A stretch of 64,000 nucleotides of DNA from Limnobacter olei (lineage in GTDB: Bacteria; Pseudomonadota; Gammaproteobacteria; Burkholderiales; Burkholderiaceae_B), in assembly GCF_029087225.1 (NCBI RefSeq), contig NZ_JARFJD010000018.1, positions 31,748 to 95,747 of the forward strand, given 5' to 3'. Of this stretch, positions 7,311-16,544 are shown in pieces. Within the stretch, counting starts at the first letter, position 1; the number at the start of each line of letters is the position of its first letter. The notes under the pieces were generated by a model. It did not search any database and was not told where the DNA came from. It was given only the letters and a program-made list of their open reading frames with translations. A program made the translations under genes and the position numbers.

Positions 7311-9551
7311 TCAGTGTGTCGCCGTGTCAGCCACCGGCAAACGCACTTTCGCAAAAGCTCGGCCCTTCACACGGGTCACCCGCTCCACGTATTCAAGCCT
7401 GCGCAAGGCCATCAAAATGCGCGCCAAGTGCACACGGTCAGTCACCTGAATGGTGAAATGCAACAGTTTGCGGTATGCCGTTTCATCGCTCATCGTCAGG
7501 TTGGTAATGTTGGCCCCGGCATCTGACAAAGTGGCCGCAATGGTAGCCAGTGCGCCTTTCTCGTTCACCGCCTGCAAATCTACATTCACGTCAAAGGGGC
7601 GAGTAATTTCAGGCGACCATTGAACATCGGTCCAGCGCTCCGGTTCCTTGCGAATCTGCTTGCGGGCCGTTTCGCATTCGTCGGTGTGGATGATCAAGCC
7701 CGAGCCCTTGCGCACATATCCAATAATATTGTCGCCGGGAATTGGCAAGCAGCAGGGGGCGCGTTGAACCGACATGCCTTCACCACCGTGAATCATGATA
7801 GGCGCACGGGCTTCACCCACATTGCCTGAAGGTGCATCCACCCTTGCATCAGCACGGCCCATGGCGATCAGTACACGGCGCGCCACGACGGGCGCCACAC
7901 GGCGGCCTGCGCCAATGTCGGCCAGCAATTCGTCTCGGGTGCTCACTTGCGAGTCTTTTTGTAAACGGTCCCACACCTCGTTGGTAAGGTGCTCAAGCTT
8001 GATCTGGTCGGCTTCAAGCGCCTGTTCCAGCAATCTGCTGCCCAAGCGCACGGTTTCCTCAAGATTCATGGACTTCAAATAGTGCCGAATCTCGGAGCGT
8101 GCCTTTCCTGAGCGCACAAAACCAAGCCAAACCGGATTGGGGCGGCTGTGGGGTGCAGTAATAATTTCAACCACATCGCCACTTTTCAAAATGGTACGTA
8201 ATGGCTCAATCACTTGATTCACGCGTGCAGCCACGCAATGGTTGCCCACATCGGTGTGCACTGCGTAGGCAAAGTCGACCACGGTTGCGCCACGGGGCAG
8301 GCTCATGATCTTGCCGTTCGGCGTGAACACGTACACGGCATCCGGGAACAGGTCTACCTTGATGTGTTCCAGAAACTCGGCTGAATCGCCGGTTTGGTTT
8401 TGAATGTCAAGCAGGCTTTGCAGCAGTCGGTGGGTTTGCGTTTGAATGGTGTTCAGCGCTTCGCCTTCGCCTTTGTACAGCCAATGCGATGCCACGCCTT
8501 TTTCGGCCACCTGGTGCATTTCTTCAGTGCGAATTTGAAACTCGACTGGCGTGCCGTACGGACCCAGCAAGGTGGTGTGCAGGCTTTGGTAACCGTTCAG
8601 TTTTGGAATGGCGATGTAGTCTTTGAACTTGCCTGGAACTGGTTTGAACAGTTGGTGCAGCATACCCATGGCCATGTAACAACCAGGCATGTCTTTCACC
8701 ACCACGCGGAAACCATACACATCCAGCACCTGAGAAAAGCTCAGGCGCTTTTCAATCATTTTTCGGTAAATGCCGTACAGGGCTTTTTCGCGACCATACA
8801 CCTGACAATCAATGTTCGCGTCGCTCAGGCACTTTTCAACAGCTTCCAGAATTTTGCCCACCACTTCACGGCGGTTGCCTCGTGCTGCCAACACCGCTTT
8901 TTTTAGCACTTCATAACGCATGGGGTAAGCATGCTGAAAGCTGAGTTCTTGCAGTTCGCGGAAAATTTCGTTCAAGCCCAGTCGGTGGGCAATGGGGGCG
9001 TAAATTTCGAGGGTTTCAAGTGCAATGCGGCGTTTTTTGGCGGGGCTCATAATGTCGAGCGTTCGCATATTGTGCAAACGGTCGGCCAACTTCACCAAAA
9101 TAACCCGCAGGTCTCGGGCCATGGCCAGCAGCATTTTTCGGAAGTTTTCAGCCTGGGCTTCTTCCCGGGAAGAAAACTCCATTTTGTCGAGCTTCGAAAG
9201 CCCGTCGACCAAATCGGCCACCGAGCCACCAAAGCGCTCGATCAAATCCTCTTTGGTGGTGCCCGAGTCCTCCATCACATCGTGAAGCAGGGCGGCTTGA
9301 ATGGCCTGGCTGTCCAGGCGCCAGCTGGCGCAGAGTTCAGCCACCGCGATGGGGTGGGTTACGTAGGGTTCACCCGTGGCGCGAAACTGCCCCAGGTGCG
9401 CAACGTCAGAAAACTTGTAAGCCTCGCGAACGCGCCGAATCTCAGCCTCGGGCAGATAAGTCGAGGCTAGTCCGATAAGCTGTGCGATAGAGACCACATC
9501 GGGTCGGTTTGGCTCAGGTTGAAGTTCTCTGGCTTGCATTGCCCCCCGCAT
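7311..9551 (-). CDS. spoT: Bifunctional (p)ppGpp synthetase/hydrolase SpoT
   Basis: 746 aa. The N-terminal HD hydrolase domain is intact (THPIAVAELC, ALLHDVMEDSG, LVKLADRLHNMRTL), which marks it as the bifunctional Rel/SpoT type. It is followed by the synthetase domain (KLNGYQSLHTTLLGPYG), TGS (VYVFTPNGKIMSLPRG, about 390-450), a helical/zinc-finger region and a C-terminal ACT domain (about 665-735). It controls the ppGpp alarmone in starvation and is the counterpart of the monofunctional RelA at 44207-46501. A second ATG four codons downstream is a possible start. Usually spoT follows rpoZ directly; here minCDE lies between them. Confidence 0.96.
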   Translation of the reverse strand: MRGAMQARELQPEPNRPDVVSIAQLIGLASTYLPEAEIRRVREAYKFSDVAHLGQFRATGEPYVTHPIAVAELCASWRLDSQAIQAALLHDVMEDSGTTKEDLIERFGGSVADLVDGLSKLDKMEFSSREEAQAENFRKMLLAMARDLRVILVKLADRLHNMRTLDIMSPAKKRRIALETLEIYAPIAHRLGLNEIFRELQELSFQHAYPMRYEVLKKAVLAARGNRREVVGKILEAVEKCLSDANIDCQVYGREKALYGIYRKMIEKRLSFSQVLDVYGFRVVVKDMPGCYMAMGMLHQLFKPVPGKFKDYIAIPKLNGYQSLHTTLLGPYGTPVEFQIRTEEMHQVAEKGVASHWLYKGEGEALNTIQTQTHRLLQSLLDIQNQTGDSAEFLEHIKVDLFPDAVYVFTPNGKIMSLPRGATVVDFAYAVHTDVGNHCVAARVNQVIEPLRTILKSGDVVEIITAPHSRPNPVWLGFVRSGKARSEIRHYLKSMNLEETVRLGSRLLEQALEADQIKLEHLTNEVWDRLQKDSQVSTRDELLADIGAGRRVAPVVARRVLIAMGRADARVDAPSGNVGEARAPIMIHGGEGMSVQRAPCCLPIPGDNIIGYVRKGSGLIIHTDECETARKQIRKEPERWTDVQWSPEITRPFDVNVDLQAVNEKGALATIAATLSDAGANITNLTMSDETAYRKLLHFTIQVTDRVHLARILMALRRLEYVERVTRVKGRAFAKVRLPVADTATH

Positions 9552-9598
9552 TTTGTACCACTGTTACAACTAAAACTACGATCTTCTATTGTGCAGTC

Positions 9599-9853
9599 TT
9601 ACTTCTGGTCCGGCAAGACGATATTGACTTCCAACATCTCCATATTGCCTTGTTTTTGAAGGTTAAACTTCACGTCTTGTTGATCAATCTTGACGTATTT
9701 GGCAATGACTTGCATCAATTCGTCCCGCATTTGGGGCAAAAAGTCGGGACCGTCCTGGTCAACACGCTCGCGCGCAATGATCAAAGACAGTCGTTCTTTT
9801 GCAACATTGGCCGATTTTTTCTTCTCGCCAAACAGCATGCTCAGTAGTGACAT
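9599..9853 (-). CDS. minE: Cell division topological specificity factor MinE
   Basis: 84 aa, starting [16 protein letters not shown]. The ATG at 9853 is preceded by GGAGG with 8-nt spacing, so I prefer it over an in-frame start five codons upstream. MinE stimulates MinD ATPase and drives pole-to-pole oscillation so the FtsZ ring forms at mid-cell. The N-terminal amphipathic membrane-targeting helix, the anti-MinCD region ([11 protein letters not shown]) and the dimerisation domain (about 35-80) are all present. The start is 4 nt after the minD stop: minC-minD-minE form one operon. Confidence 0.97.
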   Translation of the reverse strand: MSLLSMLFGEKKKSANVAKERLSLIIARERVDQDGPDFLPQMRDELMQVIAKYVKIDQQDVKFNLQKQGNMEMLEVNIVLPDQK

Positions 9854-9857
9854 GGCC

Positions 9858-10670
9858 TTAACCTCCAAACAAGCGCTTCAGCAGGCTTGGCTTTTCATAG
9901 TCTACGAATCGCAAGGGTTTGGTTTCACCCAAAAAGCGTGAAATGCAGTCTTGGTAGGCCAGTGCAGCGTCATTTTCCTCTGCGTGAATCACTGGCATGC
10001 CCTGGTTTGAGGCCTGCAATACAGTTTCACTTTCAGGAATTACGCCCAGCAAAGGCACGCGAAGCAGGTCGGCCACATCGGTGTAGCTCAACATTTCGCC
10101 GTCAGCGGCGCGCTTGGCCGAGTAACGCGTAATCAGCAGGTGTTCTTTTACCGGCTCACCGCCTTCCTTGGCGCGTTTGCTCTTGGCTTGCAGAATGCCA
10201 ATGATCCGGTCGGAATCGCGAACCGAGGACACTTCCGGGTTAGTTACCACAATTGCTTCATCGGCAAAGGTCAAGGCCATCACGGCGCCACGCTCAATGC
10301 CAGCCGGGCTGTCGCACACAATGTACTCGAACCCCATTTCGATTAGGTCCTTGATCACTTTCTCCACGCCTTCTTCGGTCAAAGCGTCTTTGTCGCGTGT
10401 TTGCGAGGCGGGAAGGATGGACAGCATGGGGCAATGTTTGTCTTTGATCAAAGTTTGTTGCAGACTCGCTTCGCCATTGATCACGTTGACCAGGTCATAA
10501 ACCACCCGGCGCTCGCAACCCATGATCAGGTCCAGGTTTCGCAAACCCACGTCAAAGTCGATCACCACTGTTTTAAAACCACGCAAGGCCAAGCCTGCGG
10601 AAAAACTTGCGCTGGTGGTAGTTTTACCAACGCCACCCTTACCGGATGTAACAACAATGACTCGACTCAC
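9858..10670 (-). CDS. minD: Septum site-determining ATPase MinD
   Basis: 270 aa if started at GTG 10670 ([18 protein letters not shown]), which has TAGGAGA upstream and gives the same length as E. coli MinD. A longer in-frame reading would overlap minC. The deviant Walker A motif GKGGVGKTT is at the N-terminus; switch sequences [10 protein letters not shown] and CDSPAGIE follow. The C-terminal amphipathic membrane-targeting helix is clear ([10 protein letters not shown]). It binds the membrane in the ATP form, recruits MinC and is released by MinE. It lies 10 nt after minC and 4 nt before minE. Confidence 0.98.
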   Translation of the reverse strand: MSRVIVVTSGKGGVGKTTTSASFSAGLALRGFKTVVIDFDVGLRNLDLIMGCERRVVYDLVNVINGEASLQQTLIKDKHCPMLSILPASQTRDKDALTEEGVEKVIKDLIEMGFEYIVCDSPAGIERGAVMALTFADEAIVVTNPEVSSVRDSDRIIGILQAKSKRAKEGGEPVKEHLLITRYSAKRAADGEMLSYTDVADLLRVPLLGVIPESETVLQASNQGMPVIHAEENDAALAYQDCISRFLGETKPLRFVDYEKPSLLKRLFGG

Positions 10671-10680
10671 AAATGGTCTC

Positions 10681-11502
10681 CTAGCGGATGTTGATGGCCT
10701 TGAGTCGCAATACTGCCGGCTCAGTGCCATGGTCAAGATGAATTAATGTGGGTTTGGAACGGTTCTCTTCGGGAAAACCGCCCTCGAATGTTAAATAGTA
10801 ACCAGCCACGGCCACCAGTTCCGCTTCGAAACAAGTGGAGATGATTCTGGCTTGGGTATCGCCCGCTGCGCCGGCCAAAGCGCGGCCACGTAATACTCCG
10901 TAAACGTGCACATTGCCATCGGCGATGACTTCCGCACCGGCTGACACCTGGCCCATCACGATCAGGTCTGCTCCCTGGGCATAAATTTTCTGGCCGCTGC
11001 GTACCGATTGGTCGATCACCATGGTTCGGCGGGGGTTGTCGAAACTGGGCACAGCCGGGTGGCTGACCGGGGTGGAATCGGACTCATCCGCCGTTTGTGT
11101 CTCGGTGATTGCTGCTTCAGGTGTTTCAGGCGGTGGTGCTGATTTCAATTCCGCTTCGGGTTCAGCCTGATCAGCTTCTGCAGTTTCGAAACGAACCCCC
11201 AATTCTTCTGCCTGGGTTTCAAGGGCCTCACTTTGGCCACGTACTTCAACCAACAGCACACCAGCAGCCTTCAGCATTTCCGCGTAGGCTTTCAATTCAA
11301 CGCCATGTTCGTTCAGTTCAGCATTGTTCCAGCCAGAAAAGTCGAGCACGGCAGGCTCGGCGGAATACACCCCGGGCGTTGGGCCCAAGCGCTTCTTCAA
11401 TGCCTCAATACTTTCTTGCAGCGGAGCAGGGCGCAAAGCGAATGTCACTGCCTTGATTTTGGCAAATTTGATGTCCAGCAATGCTGAGGAAGGTTTGTTC
11501 AA
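10681..11502 (-). CDS. minC: Septum site-determining protein MinC
   Basis: 273 aa. The N-terminal domain (about 8-110) inhibits FtsZ polymers. The long middle linker (about 111-165) is rich in Glu, Pro, Ala and Thr, longer and more acidic than in E. coli (231 aa). The C-terminal beta-helical domain (about 170-272) has the usual glycine-rich pattern ([37 protein letters not shown]) and contacts MinD. The proposed start is TTG (MNKPSSALL) with a poor ribosome site; a stop codon lies 13 codons upstream in frame, so the true start is near here. First gene of minCDE. Confidence 0.95.
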   Translation of the reverse strand: MNKPSSALLDIKFAKIKAVTFALRPAPLQESIEALKKRLGPTPGVYSAEPAVLDFSGWNNAELNEHGVELKAYAEMLKAAGVLLVEVRGQSEALETQAEELGVRFETAEADQAEPEAELKSAPPPETPEAAITETQTADESDSTPVSHPAVPSFDNPRRTMVIDQSVRSGQKIYAQGADLIVMGQVSAGAEVIADGNVHVYGVLRGRALAGAAGDTQARIISTCFEAELVAVAGYYLTFEGGFPEENRSKPTLIHLDHGTEPAVLRLKAINIR

Positions 11503-11565
11503 GGTAATCGAGGTCCGGGAATTCTGAGTTTTCAGCCAGCTGAGTTTTCAGTCAATTTTACGAAC

Positions 11566-11599
11566 AAAGCCCGAGCCGTGTGCCGGTCTCGGGCTTTTT
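11566..11599. terminator. Rho-independent terminator between rpoZ and minC
   Basis: A GC-rich hairpin with arms AAAGCCCGAG (11566-11575) and CTCGGGCTTT (11588-11597) is followed by a T run on the plus strand and by TTTGTTC on the minus strand. It lies 21 bp after the rpoZ stop and 63 bp before the minC start, so it should end gmk-rpoZ transcripts and separate them from minCDE. Confidence 0.85.
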
Positions 11600-11620
11600 G
11601 AGATGCGCAATTGCCCGATC

Positions 11621-11827
11621 TTAGATGGGCACGCGTTTCAGCATTTCAATACCAATTTCCCCAGCTGCTATTTCACGCAGTGCGGTCACGGTGGGCTTGT
11701 CTTTGTCAGATTTGACTTTGGGTGTGTGGCCTTGGGCCAGCATGCGGGCGCGGTAAGTGGCGCACAGGGCCATGTCGAAACGGTTAGGGATCTTTTTCAA
11801 GCAATCTTCAACGGTGATGCGGGCCAT
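11621..11827 (-). CDS. rpoZ: RNA polymerase omega subunit
   Basis: 68 aa beginning [20 protein letters not shown], the conserved omega start, and containing CATYRARML. Omega helps assemble beta-prime into RNA polymerase and contributes to a ppGpp binding site in proteobacterial polymerase. It follows gmk by 9 nt on the same strand, the classical gmk-rpoZ pair. spoT, normally the next gene, is displaced by minCDE; a terminator follows rpoZ at once. Confidence 0.97.
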   Translation of the reverse strand: MARITVEDCLKKIPNRFDMALCATYRARMLAQGHTPKVKSDKDKPTVTALREIAAGEIGIEMLKRVPI

Positions 11828-11836
11828 CTGGTGTCC

Positions 11837-12484
11837 TTACAGTCCAATACTTTTGAGTTGCGCCCCGTGGCGCGCCATTTGCTGGTTGAAACGGCAACGG
11901 GATGCGAAGACGATCGATTTCAGCTCCAAAAGAGCCTGTGTGAAATCATCGTTAAGGATAACATAATCAAAGCGTCTCGCTTGCTCGATCTCGAGTTGTG
12001 CGGCACCCATTCGCTTCAAAATGACTTCTTCGCTGTCTGTGCCACGCCCACGCAGCCTTTTTTCGAGTTCTTCCATGCTGGGTGGAAGAATAAAGATGGA
12101 CACCACGTTGTCTACCTTGCGCACCACTTGCTCGGCACCTTGCCAGTCGATTTCCAGAAGCACATCACGGTCAATGGCCATTTGCCCTTCAACCCAGGCG
12201 CGGGATGTGCCGTAGTAATTGCCGTGTACATGTGCCCACTCAAGGAATCCGTCTTGATCGCGAATGGCTTCGAACTCGGGTTGGGAGATAAAATGATAGT
12301 CTTTGCCGTCCACCTCGCCTGGGCGGGCGTTGCGGGTGGTGTTGGAGATCGACAAACCAATGCCCTGAACTTCAGCCAGAAGCGCTTTCACCAAAGACGA
12401 CTTGCCCGCGCCAGAGGGTGCACTGACGATAAACAGGCTGCCGGAATACTGTGGCGTGTGTTGGGGTTGGGCCAAGGCGGTCAT
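11837..12484 (-). CDS. gmk: Guanylate kinase
   Basis: 215 aa from ATG 12484 (MTALAQPQHT); a TTG five codons upstream is an alternative. It phosphorylates GMP or dGMP to the diphosphate. The P-loop reads SAPSGAGKSSL, followed by the GMP-binding core (SISNTTRNARPGEVDGKDYHF, FLEWAHVHGNYYGTS) and DVLLEIDWQGA. Length matches the family. It is cotranscribed with rpoZ. Just upstream lies the ADP-ribosyltransferase-like orphan, which separates gmk from yicC, its usual neighbour. Confidence 0.97.
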   Translation of the reverse strand: MTALAQPQHTPQYSGSLFIVSAPSGAGKSSLVKALLAEVQGIGLSISNTTRNARPGEVDGKDYHFISQPEFEAIRDQDGFLEWAHVHGNYYGTSRAWVEGQMAIDRDVLLEIDWQGAEQVVRKVDNVVSIFILPPSMEELEKRLRGRGTDSEEVILKRMGAAQLEIEQARRFDYVILNDDFTQALLELKSIVFASRCRFNQQMARHGAQLKSIGL

Positions 12485-12554
12485 GAAGCGCTCGAACAAA
12501 GATCAACAAGCCGTGATTCTATGGGATTTCCTCTTGACTCGCCATGTCGATTGC

Positions 12555-13460
12555 TTATTCAGCAGGCTTCGTCTGCTCGGTCAGAACAAACCACGGTTTT
12601 GTAGAACTTTCATCGCCGAATCCACTTCCTTTGCTGACTTTGTAGCTTGAAATGGGAGCGGCGATCAATTCTCGCTCATTGGGCAGCAAGGCATTTGACA
12701 CAGAAATGTCTTTGGCCAGCTCGGATTGAACAATACAGCTGACTGCCCCAAAGACGCTTGGTATCAGTGGGGTTGAGCAGTCACTGCGCTTGCTCATGCT
12801 CAAAAAATAGTCGGGTACAAAAGGTTTGCCAGTTTTCTCGGATTGCAACATGGCTTGGAACATGGGCGATGCAGGGTTCAGGTTATGCTGGGCCTCGGCA
12901 GACTGCACGGGCAAGGCATTCAAAAAGCTGACCAGTATCAGGCTTCTTTCTCGCAGGTCCGAGTGTGATTGAGGGGAACCTTTGAAATCACCGCGCAAAA
13001 ATTCGTTCATGGCTTGTGAATATCCGTCAGTTGCAATGTAGTCCCGAAGCACGCACCGCTCTGCTGCACTGACCGGTAGCGCTTGCTGACCCTCTTTAGG
13101 CGCATTGGGTAGGGCTTGTGGTGCTGAAAGTGCCTCGATTCGTTCCTCGACCGTCAAGGTATTCTCAAGTTTGTAGTGTCCCCCGACTTTGACTCTTGGA
13201 ATCTCGCCCTCGCTGGAATTGCCAATTTCCAGCCGACCGCTTTTGATGAGGTCCATGTCCGCCAGCTTTTCCTGACCGACCCTGAACCCGGCGAGTTCGC
13301 CGCGTGGCATTCGCAGTGTGGGGTGGCTCAACAAGGCCTGTGCACAGACTGACTGTCCTTTGGCGACCAACAGCAGACCGGCAATGCGCGGGTCCTTGGC
13401 TGCGTGAGGTAACACGTGTTTCAGGAGCTGGTTGATCAGCGAAGAAATAGGAGTTGTCAT
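12555..13460 (-). CDS. Orphan protein with ADP-ribosyltransferase-like C-terminal region
   Basis: 301 aa, no signal peptide or membrane segment. I do not recognise it as a named family. Residues about 133-275 follow the order of motifs in R-S-E class mono-ADP-ribosyltransferases: a helical start (LRDYIATDGYSQAMNEFLRG, 138-157), a Ser-x-Ser strand (FLSMSKRSD, 219-227), then a hydrophobic stretch with AKDIS and the ExE motif (NERELIAAPISSYKV, E262 and E264). The usual first-strand Arg is not evident (the region around 188-198 reads AEAQHNLN), so it may be divergent or inactive. It interrupts the conserved yicC-gmk pair on the same strand, which suggests gain. It could be a secreted effector or toxin, or an intracellular modifier. 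The ribosome site is weak. Confidence 0.6.
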   Translation of the reverse strand: MTTPISSLINQLLKHVLPHAAKDPRIAGLLLVAKGQSVCAQALLSHPTLRMPRGELAGFRVGQEKLADMDLIKSGRLEIGNSSEGEIPRVKVGGHYKLENTLTVEERIEALSAPQALPNAPKEGQQALPVSAAERCVLRDYIATDGYSQAMNEFLRGDFKGSPQSHSDLRERSLILVSFLNALPVQSAEAQHNLNPASPMFQAMLQSEKTGKPFVPDYFLSMSKRSDCSTPLIPSVFGAVSCIVQSELAKDISVSNALLPNERELIAAPISSYKVSKGSGFGDESSTKPWFVLTEQTKPAE

Positions 13461-13541
13461 TGGGCAAAGTCTCGAACAGGGACAGGTTCGATTGGGTGCC
13501 CAAGGATTGAAATTGGTTCAATGTATCCCCGTATTCGGATT

Positions 13542-14471
13542 CTATTCGATGTTCTGAACTTGTTCGCGGAACTGTTCCACCAGTACTTTCAAGTCAATAC
13601 TGGCCTGGGTTTGAGCAATTGCGTGGGCTTTACTGCCCAGTGTGTTGGCCTCGCGATTTAGCTCTTGAGTGACAAAATCCAGCCGTTTGCCAATAACCCC
13701 GCCTTTTTTCAGAATACGGCGCACCTCAGTGAAGTGCGTTTGCAGCCGCTCGACTTCTTCTTTTACATCGATGCGTACGCTGTGCAAGGCCACCTCGTGT
13801 TTGATGCGTTCTTCAAGGTCTTCCACGGTCAGGTGGCTGGCTTTGTCGGAAATGATTTTGTCGAAGGCCTCGGTCATGCGTTCCCGAATCTTGCCCTCAT
13901 AGTGGGCCAAGAATTGGGGCAACATCGGCAGCAGGCTGTTCACGATCGCTTCCATTCCGTCGATTTTTTCCAGAAGCACCGCAGCAAGGCCTGCACCCTC
14001 ACGTTCGCGGCTTTGCTTTAAGGCAACAATGGCCTGGTCGCACAAGGCTGAAATGGTCTCTTGCAACTCTTCGCCGCTCAGGCTGTTGTCTTCGACCACA
14101 CCAGGCCAGTTCAGCACCTCGGTAATGCGAAAGCCGTTGGCCTTGGGCAAGGCGCTTTGAATGCTGGCCTCAAGCGCAGCCAATTGTTTGACTTGTTCCA
14201 GGTCAACCTTCGGAATCCGTTTTTCGCCCTCTGCACGTCCCCAGGAAATCCGGCATTCCACCTTCCCACGGCTCAGCGCGTTCATCAGTTTTTCGCGAAT
14301 CAGTGGTTCCACCATGCGCAGGTCATCGGCCATGCGAAAGTTCAGGTCCAGAAAACGGGAATTCACGCTGCGCAACTCCATGCTCAGGGTGCCAGCACGG
14401 GTGGTGCTTTGTGCATTGGCAAAGCCTGTCATGCTGTGTACTGCTGCGGTGTTTTTGCTGTCCTTGCTCAT
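13542..14471 (-). CDS. yicC: YicC/YloC family endoribonuclease
   Basis: 309 aa, close to the family norm of about 290. It begins, after a short tail, with SMTGFANAQSTT and the family sequence MELRSVNSRFLDLNFRM, continues with EVLNWPGVVE and ends with the conserved DFVTQELNREANTLGSKA. YicC proteins are cytoplasmic ring-forming RNases reported to act on RNA such as the RyhB small RNA in E. coli. In beta- and gammaproteobacteria it lies near gmk; here an orphan gene sits in between. dinB is divergent. Confidence 0.93.
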   Translation of the reverse strand: MSKDSKNTAAVHSMTGFANAQSTTRAGTLSMELRSVNSRFLDLNFRMADDLRMVEPLIREKLMNALSRGKVECRISWGRAEGEKRIPKVDLEQVKQLAALEASIQSALPKANGFRITEVLNWPGVVEDNSLSGEELQETISALCDQAIVALKQSREREGAGLAAVLLEKIDGMEAIVNSLLPMLPQFLAHYEGKIRERMTEAFDKIISDKASHLTVEDLEERIKHEVALHSVRIDVKEEVERLQTHFTEVRRILKKGGVIGKRLDFVTQELNREANTLGSKAHAIAQTQASIDLKVLVEQFREQVQNIE

Positions 14472-14548
14472 TTGCGGCCTGTGCGTGTGTGTCAGTGGTG
14501 CATGGATTGTAAACTCTGGGCTGGTGCTTGTTTTATTCGGGGGTGTTT

Positions 14549-15751
14549 TTGTCGGGTCGAATCATTGCCCATTTGGACATGGACGCCTTCTACGCCAATG
14601 CCGAATTGGTGCGCAACCCGGCTTTGCGGGGTTTGCCGGTGGCCGTTGGAGGGCGCCGAGGCATGCAGCCGCTGCCCGGGCAGCAATTCCCGACCTTGGC
14701 GCAGTACCAGGGCAGGGGTGTGTTAACCACCGCCAACTACGAGGCCCGTGCGCTGGGTTTACATTCGGCCATGCCGACCATGAAGGCCGCCAAGTTGGCA
14801 CCCCATGCTGTATTACTTCCTGCCGATTTCGACTGGTACAAAACCCTGTCAAGACAGTTCAAGGCCGCCGTGCGGGAATTGGCACCCAACGTTGAAGATC
14901 GCGGTATCGATGAAATCTACATTGATTTGACCGGGGAAACCGGGGGGGATTTTGAGGCGGCCATTGAACTGGCGCGCCGATTGAAGGCTGCGGTAACCCG
15001 GGCTACTGGCGGCATGACCTGTTCAGTGGGTTTGTCAGAGAACAAGTTGACCTCCAAGATTTGCTCCGACTTGCAAAAACCAAATGGCCTAAGCGTGGTG
15101 CGTCCCGACCAGTTTCAGGAAATAATCTGGCCGCTTCCGGTGGGCAAAATCAATGGGGTGGGGCCCAAGGCTCAGGAAAAGCTGAAAGCCATGGGTGTCA
15201 ACAGCATTGCCGAGCTGGCTGCCCAACCTGTCGATTTGCTGAGAGAACGTTTCGGCGAAAGTTATGGGCTTTGGATGCATGAAAGTGCCCATGGCATTGA
15301 CCGTCGGGAAGTCGCTTTGTATTCAGAGCCGAAAAGCATCAGTCGGGAAACTACGTTTGAGAATGACATGCATGTGCGCCGGCAGCGCGACAACTTGACG
15401 CAAGTATTGCTGCACCTTGCCGACAAGCTTGCTCAAGACCTTGCCCGCAAACAGCGTCTTGCAAAAACCATCGGTGTGAAAGTGCGCTTCGCTGATTTCA
15501 AATCGCTGACGCGCGATATAACCACGGGTTTGACTGTGAGCTCTGCGGAAGAAATTCTTCAAGCCACTCGGGCTTGCCTGAAGAAAATTCCATTTGAAGA
15601 CAAAGGGGCCAGATCAACCATTCGCCTGTTGGGAATCAAAGCCAGCCATCTGATTACCCCCGCGGAGGATGCGCTTGAAAAGGCCGCCGAGGAAAGCAGG
15701 CGAACCAAAGGGCAAGCCCAATTGTTTCTCGACCTGGAAGATGCGCCATAA
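14549..15751 (+). CDS. dinB: DNA polymerase IV (Y-family translesion polymerase)
   Basis: About 400 aa. The catalytic palm reads RIIAHLDMDAFYANAE near the N-terminus, then GRGVLTTANYEARALGLHSAM, the acidic site DRGIDEIYIDLT, and CSVGLSENKLTSKICSDL. HhH and little-finger regions follow (KINGVGPKAQEKL, SRETTFENDM). It extends past lesions and mismatched ends without proofreading and is commonly SOS-induced; I could not find a convincing LexA box. The start is uncertain: TTG 14549 follows a GGGGGTG run; GTG 14543 and TTG 14528 are in frame. No C-terminal beta-clamp motif was verified beyond QAQLFLDL at the extreme end, which resembles one. Confidence 0.94.
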   Translation: MSGRIIAHLDMDAFYANAELVRNPALRGLPVAVGGRRGMQPLPGQQFPTLAQYQGRGVLTTANYEARALGLHSAMPTMKAAKLAPHAVLLPADFDWYKTLSRQFKAAVRELAPNVEDRGIDEIYIDLTGETGGDFEAAIELARRLKAAVTRATGGMTCSVGLSENKLTSKICSDLQKPNGLSVVRPDQFQEIIWPLPVGKINGVGPKAQEKLKAMGVNSIAELAAQPVDLLRERFGESYGLWMHESAHGIDRREVALYSEPKSISRETTFENDMHVRRQRDNLTQVLLHLADKLAQDLARKQRLAKTIGVKVRFADFKSLTRDITTGLTVSSAEEILQATRACLKKIPFEDKGARSTIRLLGIKASHLITPAEDALEKAAEESRRTKGQAQLFLDLEDAP

Positions 15752-15789
15752 TGCGTGCACTACAAAAGCACACGCACTGGAGAATTTGA

Positions 15790-16521
15790 ATGAACGCCAC
15801 CCAAGCCCGCCCCGATGGACGAAGCCCTGACACCTTGCGCAATATCAGCCTGGAGCGCAATTACACAAAGCATGCCGAGGGTTCAGTCATGGTGCGTTTC
15901 GGCGACACCCATGTGTTGTGCACCTGCAGCGTTGAAGACAAAGTGCCAGGCTTTTTGAAAGGACAGAACCAGGGTTGGTTGACGGCCGAATACGGCATGT
16001 TGCCCCGTTCTACCCATTCCCGCATGGATCGCGAGGCGGCCAAGGGCAAGCAAAGTGGCCGTACGCAGGAAATTCAGCGCCTGATTGGCCGTGCCTTGCG
16101 CGCAGCAGTCGATTTAAACAAGCTGGGCGAACGTACCTTGAAAATTGATTGCGATGTGATCCAGGCCGATGGCGGCACACGCACGGCATCGATCACGGGC
16201 GCCATGGTCGCTGTGGCCGATGCAATTGGCAAACTGGTGGCCAGCGGCGCTTTGGCTGAAAACCCGATCAAGCAGTTCGTAGCGGCCGTGTCGGTGGGTG
16301 TGGTCAACGGCCAGGTTGTGCTTGACTTGAATTACGATGAAGACTCCACCTGCGAAACCGACTTGAATGTGGTGATGACCGAGAAAGGTGGCTTTGTAGA
16401 AGTGCAGGGCACCGCCGAGGGCGATGCCTTTAGCCGGGACGAATTGAATGGCATGCTGGACTCGGCCGCAGCTGGAATTGCTGAGCTGGTTCGCCTGCAG
16501 AAAGCGGCTTTACAGGCATAA
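15790..16521 (+). CDS. rph: Ribonuclease PH
   Basis: 243 aa, the standard length. It is a phosphorolytic 3-prime to 5-prime exoribonuclease that trims tRNA 3-prime ends. Family sequences are plain: [85 protein letters not shown] and [19 protein letters not shown]. It starts an array with rdgB and hemW on the same strand, the widely conserved rph-rdgB-hemW order; the gap to rdgB is about 23 nt. Confidence 0.98.
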   Translation: MNATQARPDGRSPDTLRNISLERNYTKHAEGSVMVRFGDTHVLCTCSVEDKVPGFLKGQNQGWLTAEYGMLPRSTHSRMDREAAKGKQSGRTQEIQRLIGRALRAAVDLNKLGERTLKIDCDVIQADGGTRTASITGAMVAVADAIGKLVASGALAENPIKQFVAAVSVGVVNGQVVLDLNYDEDSTCETDLNVVMTEKGGFVEVQGTAEGDAFSRDELNGMLDSAAAGIAELVRLQKAALQA

Positions 16522-16544
16522 AAACTAAGTTGGATTACAAAGCG

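Noticed and set aside
11603-12604. A 333-codon plus-strand frame opposite rpoZ and gmk
   Set aside because: Fully explained as the antisense shadow of two well-identified genes.
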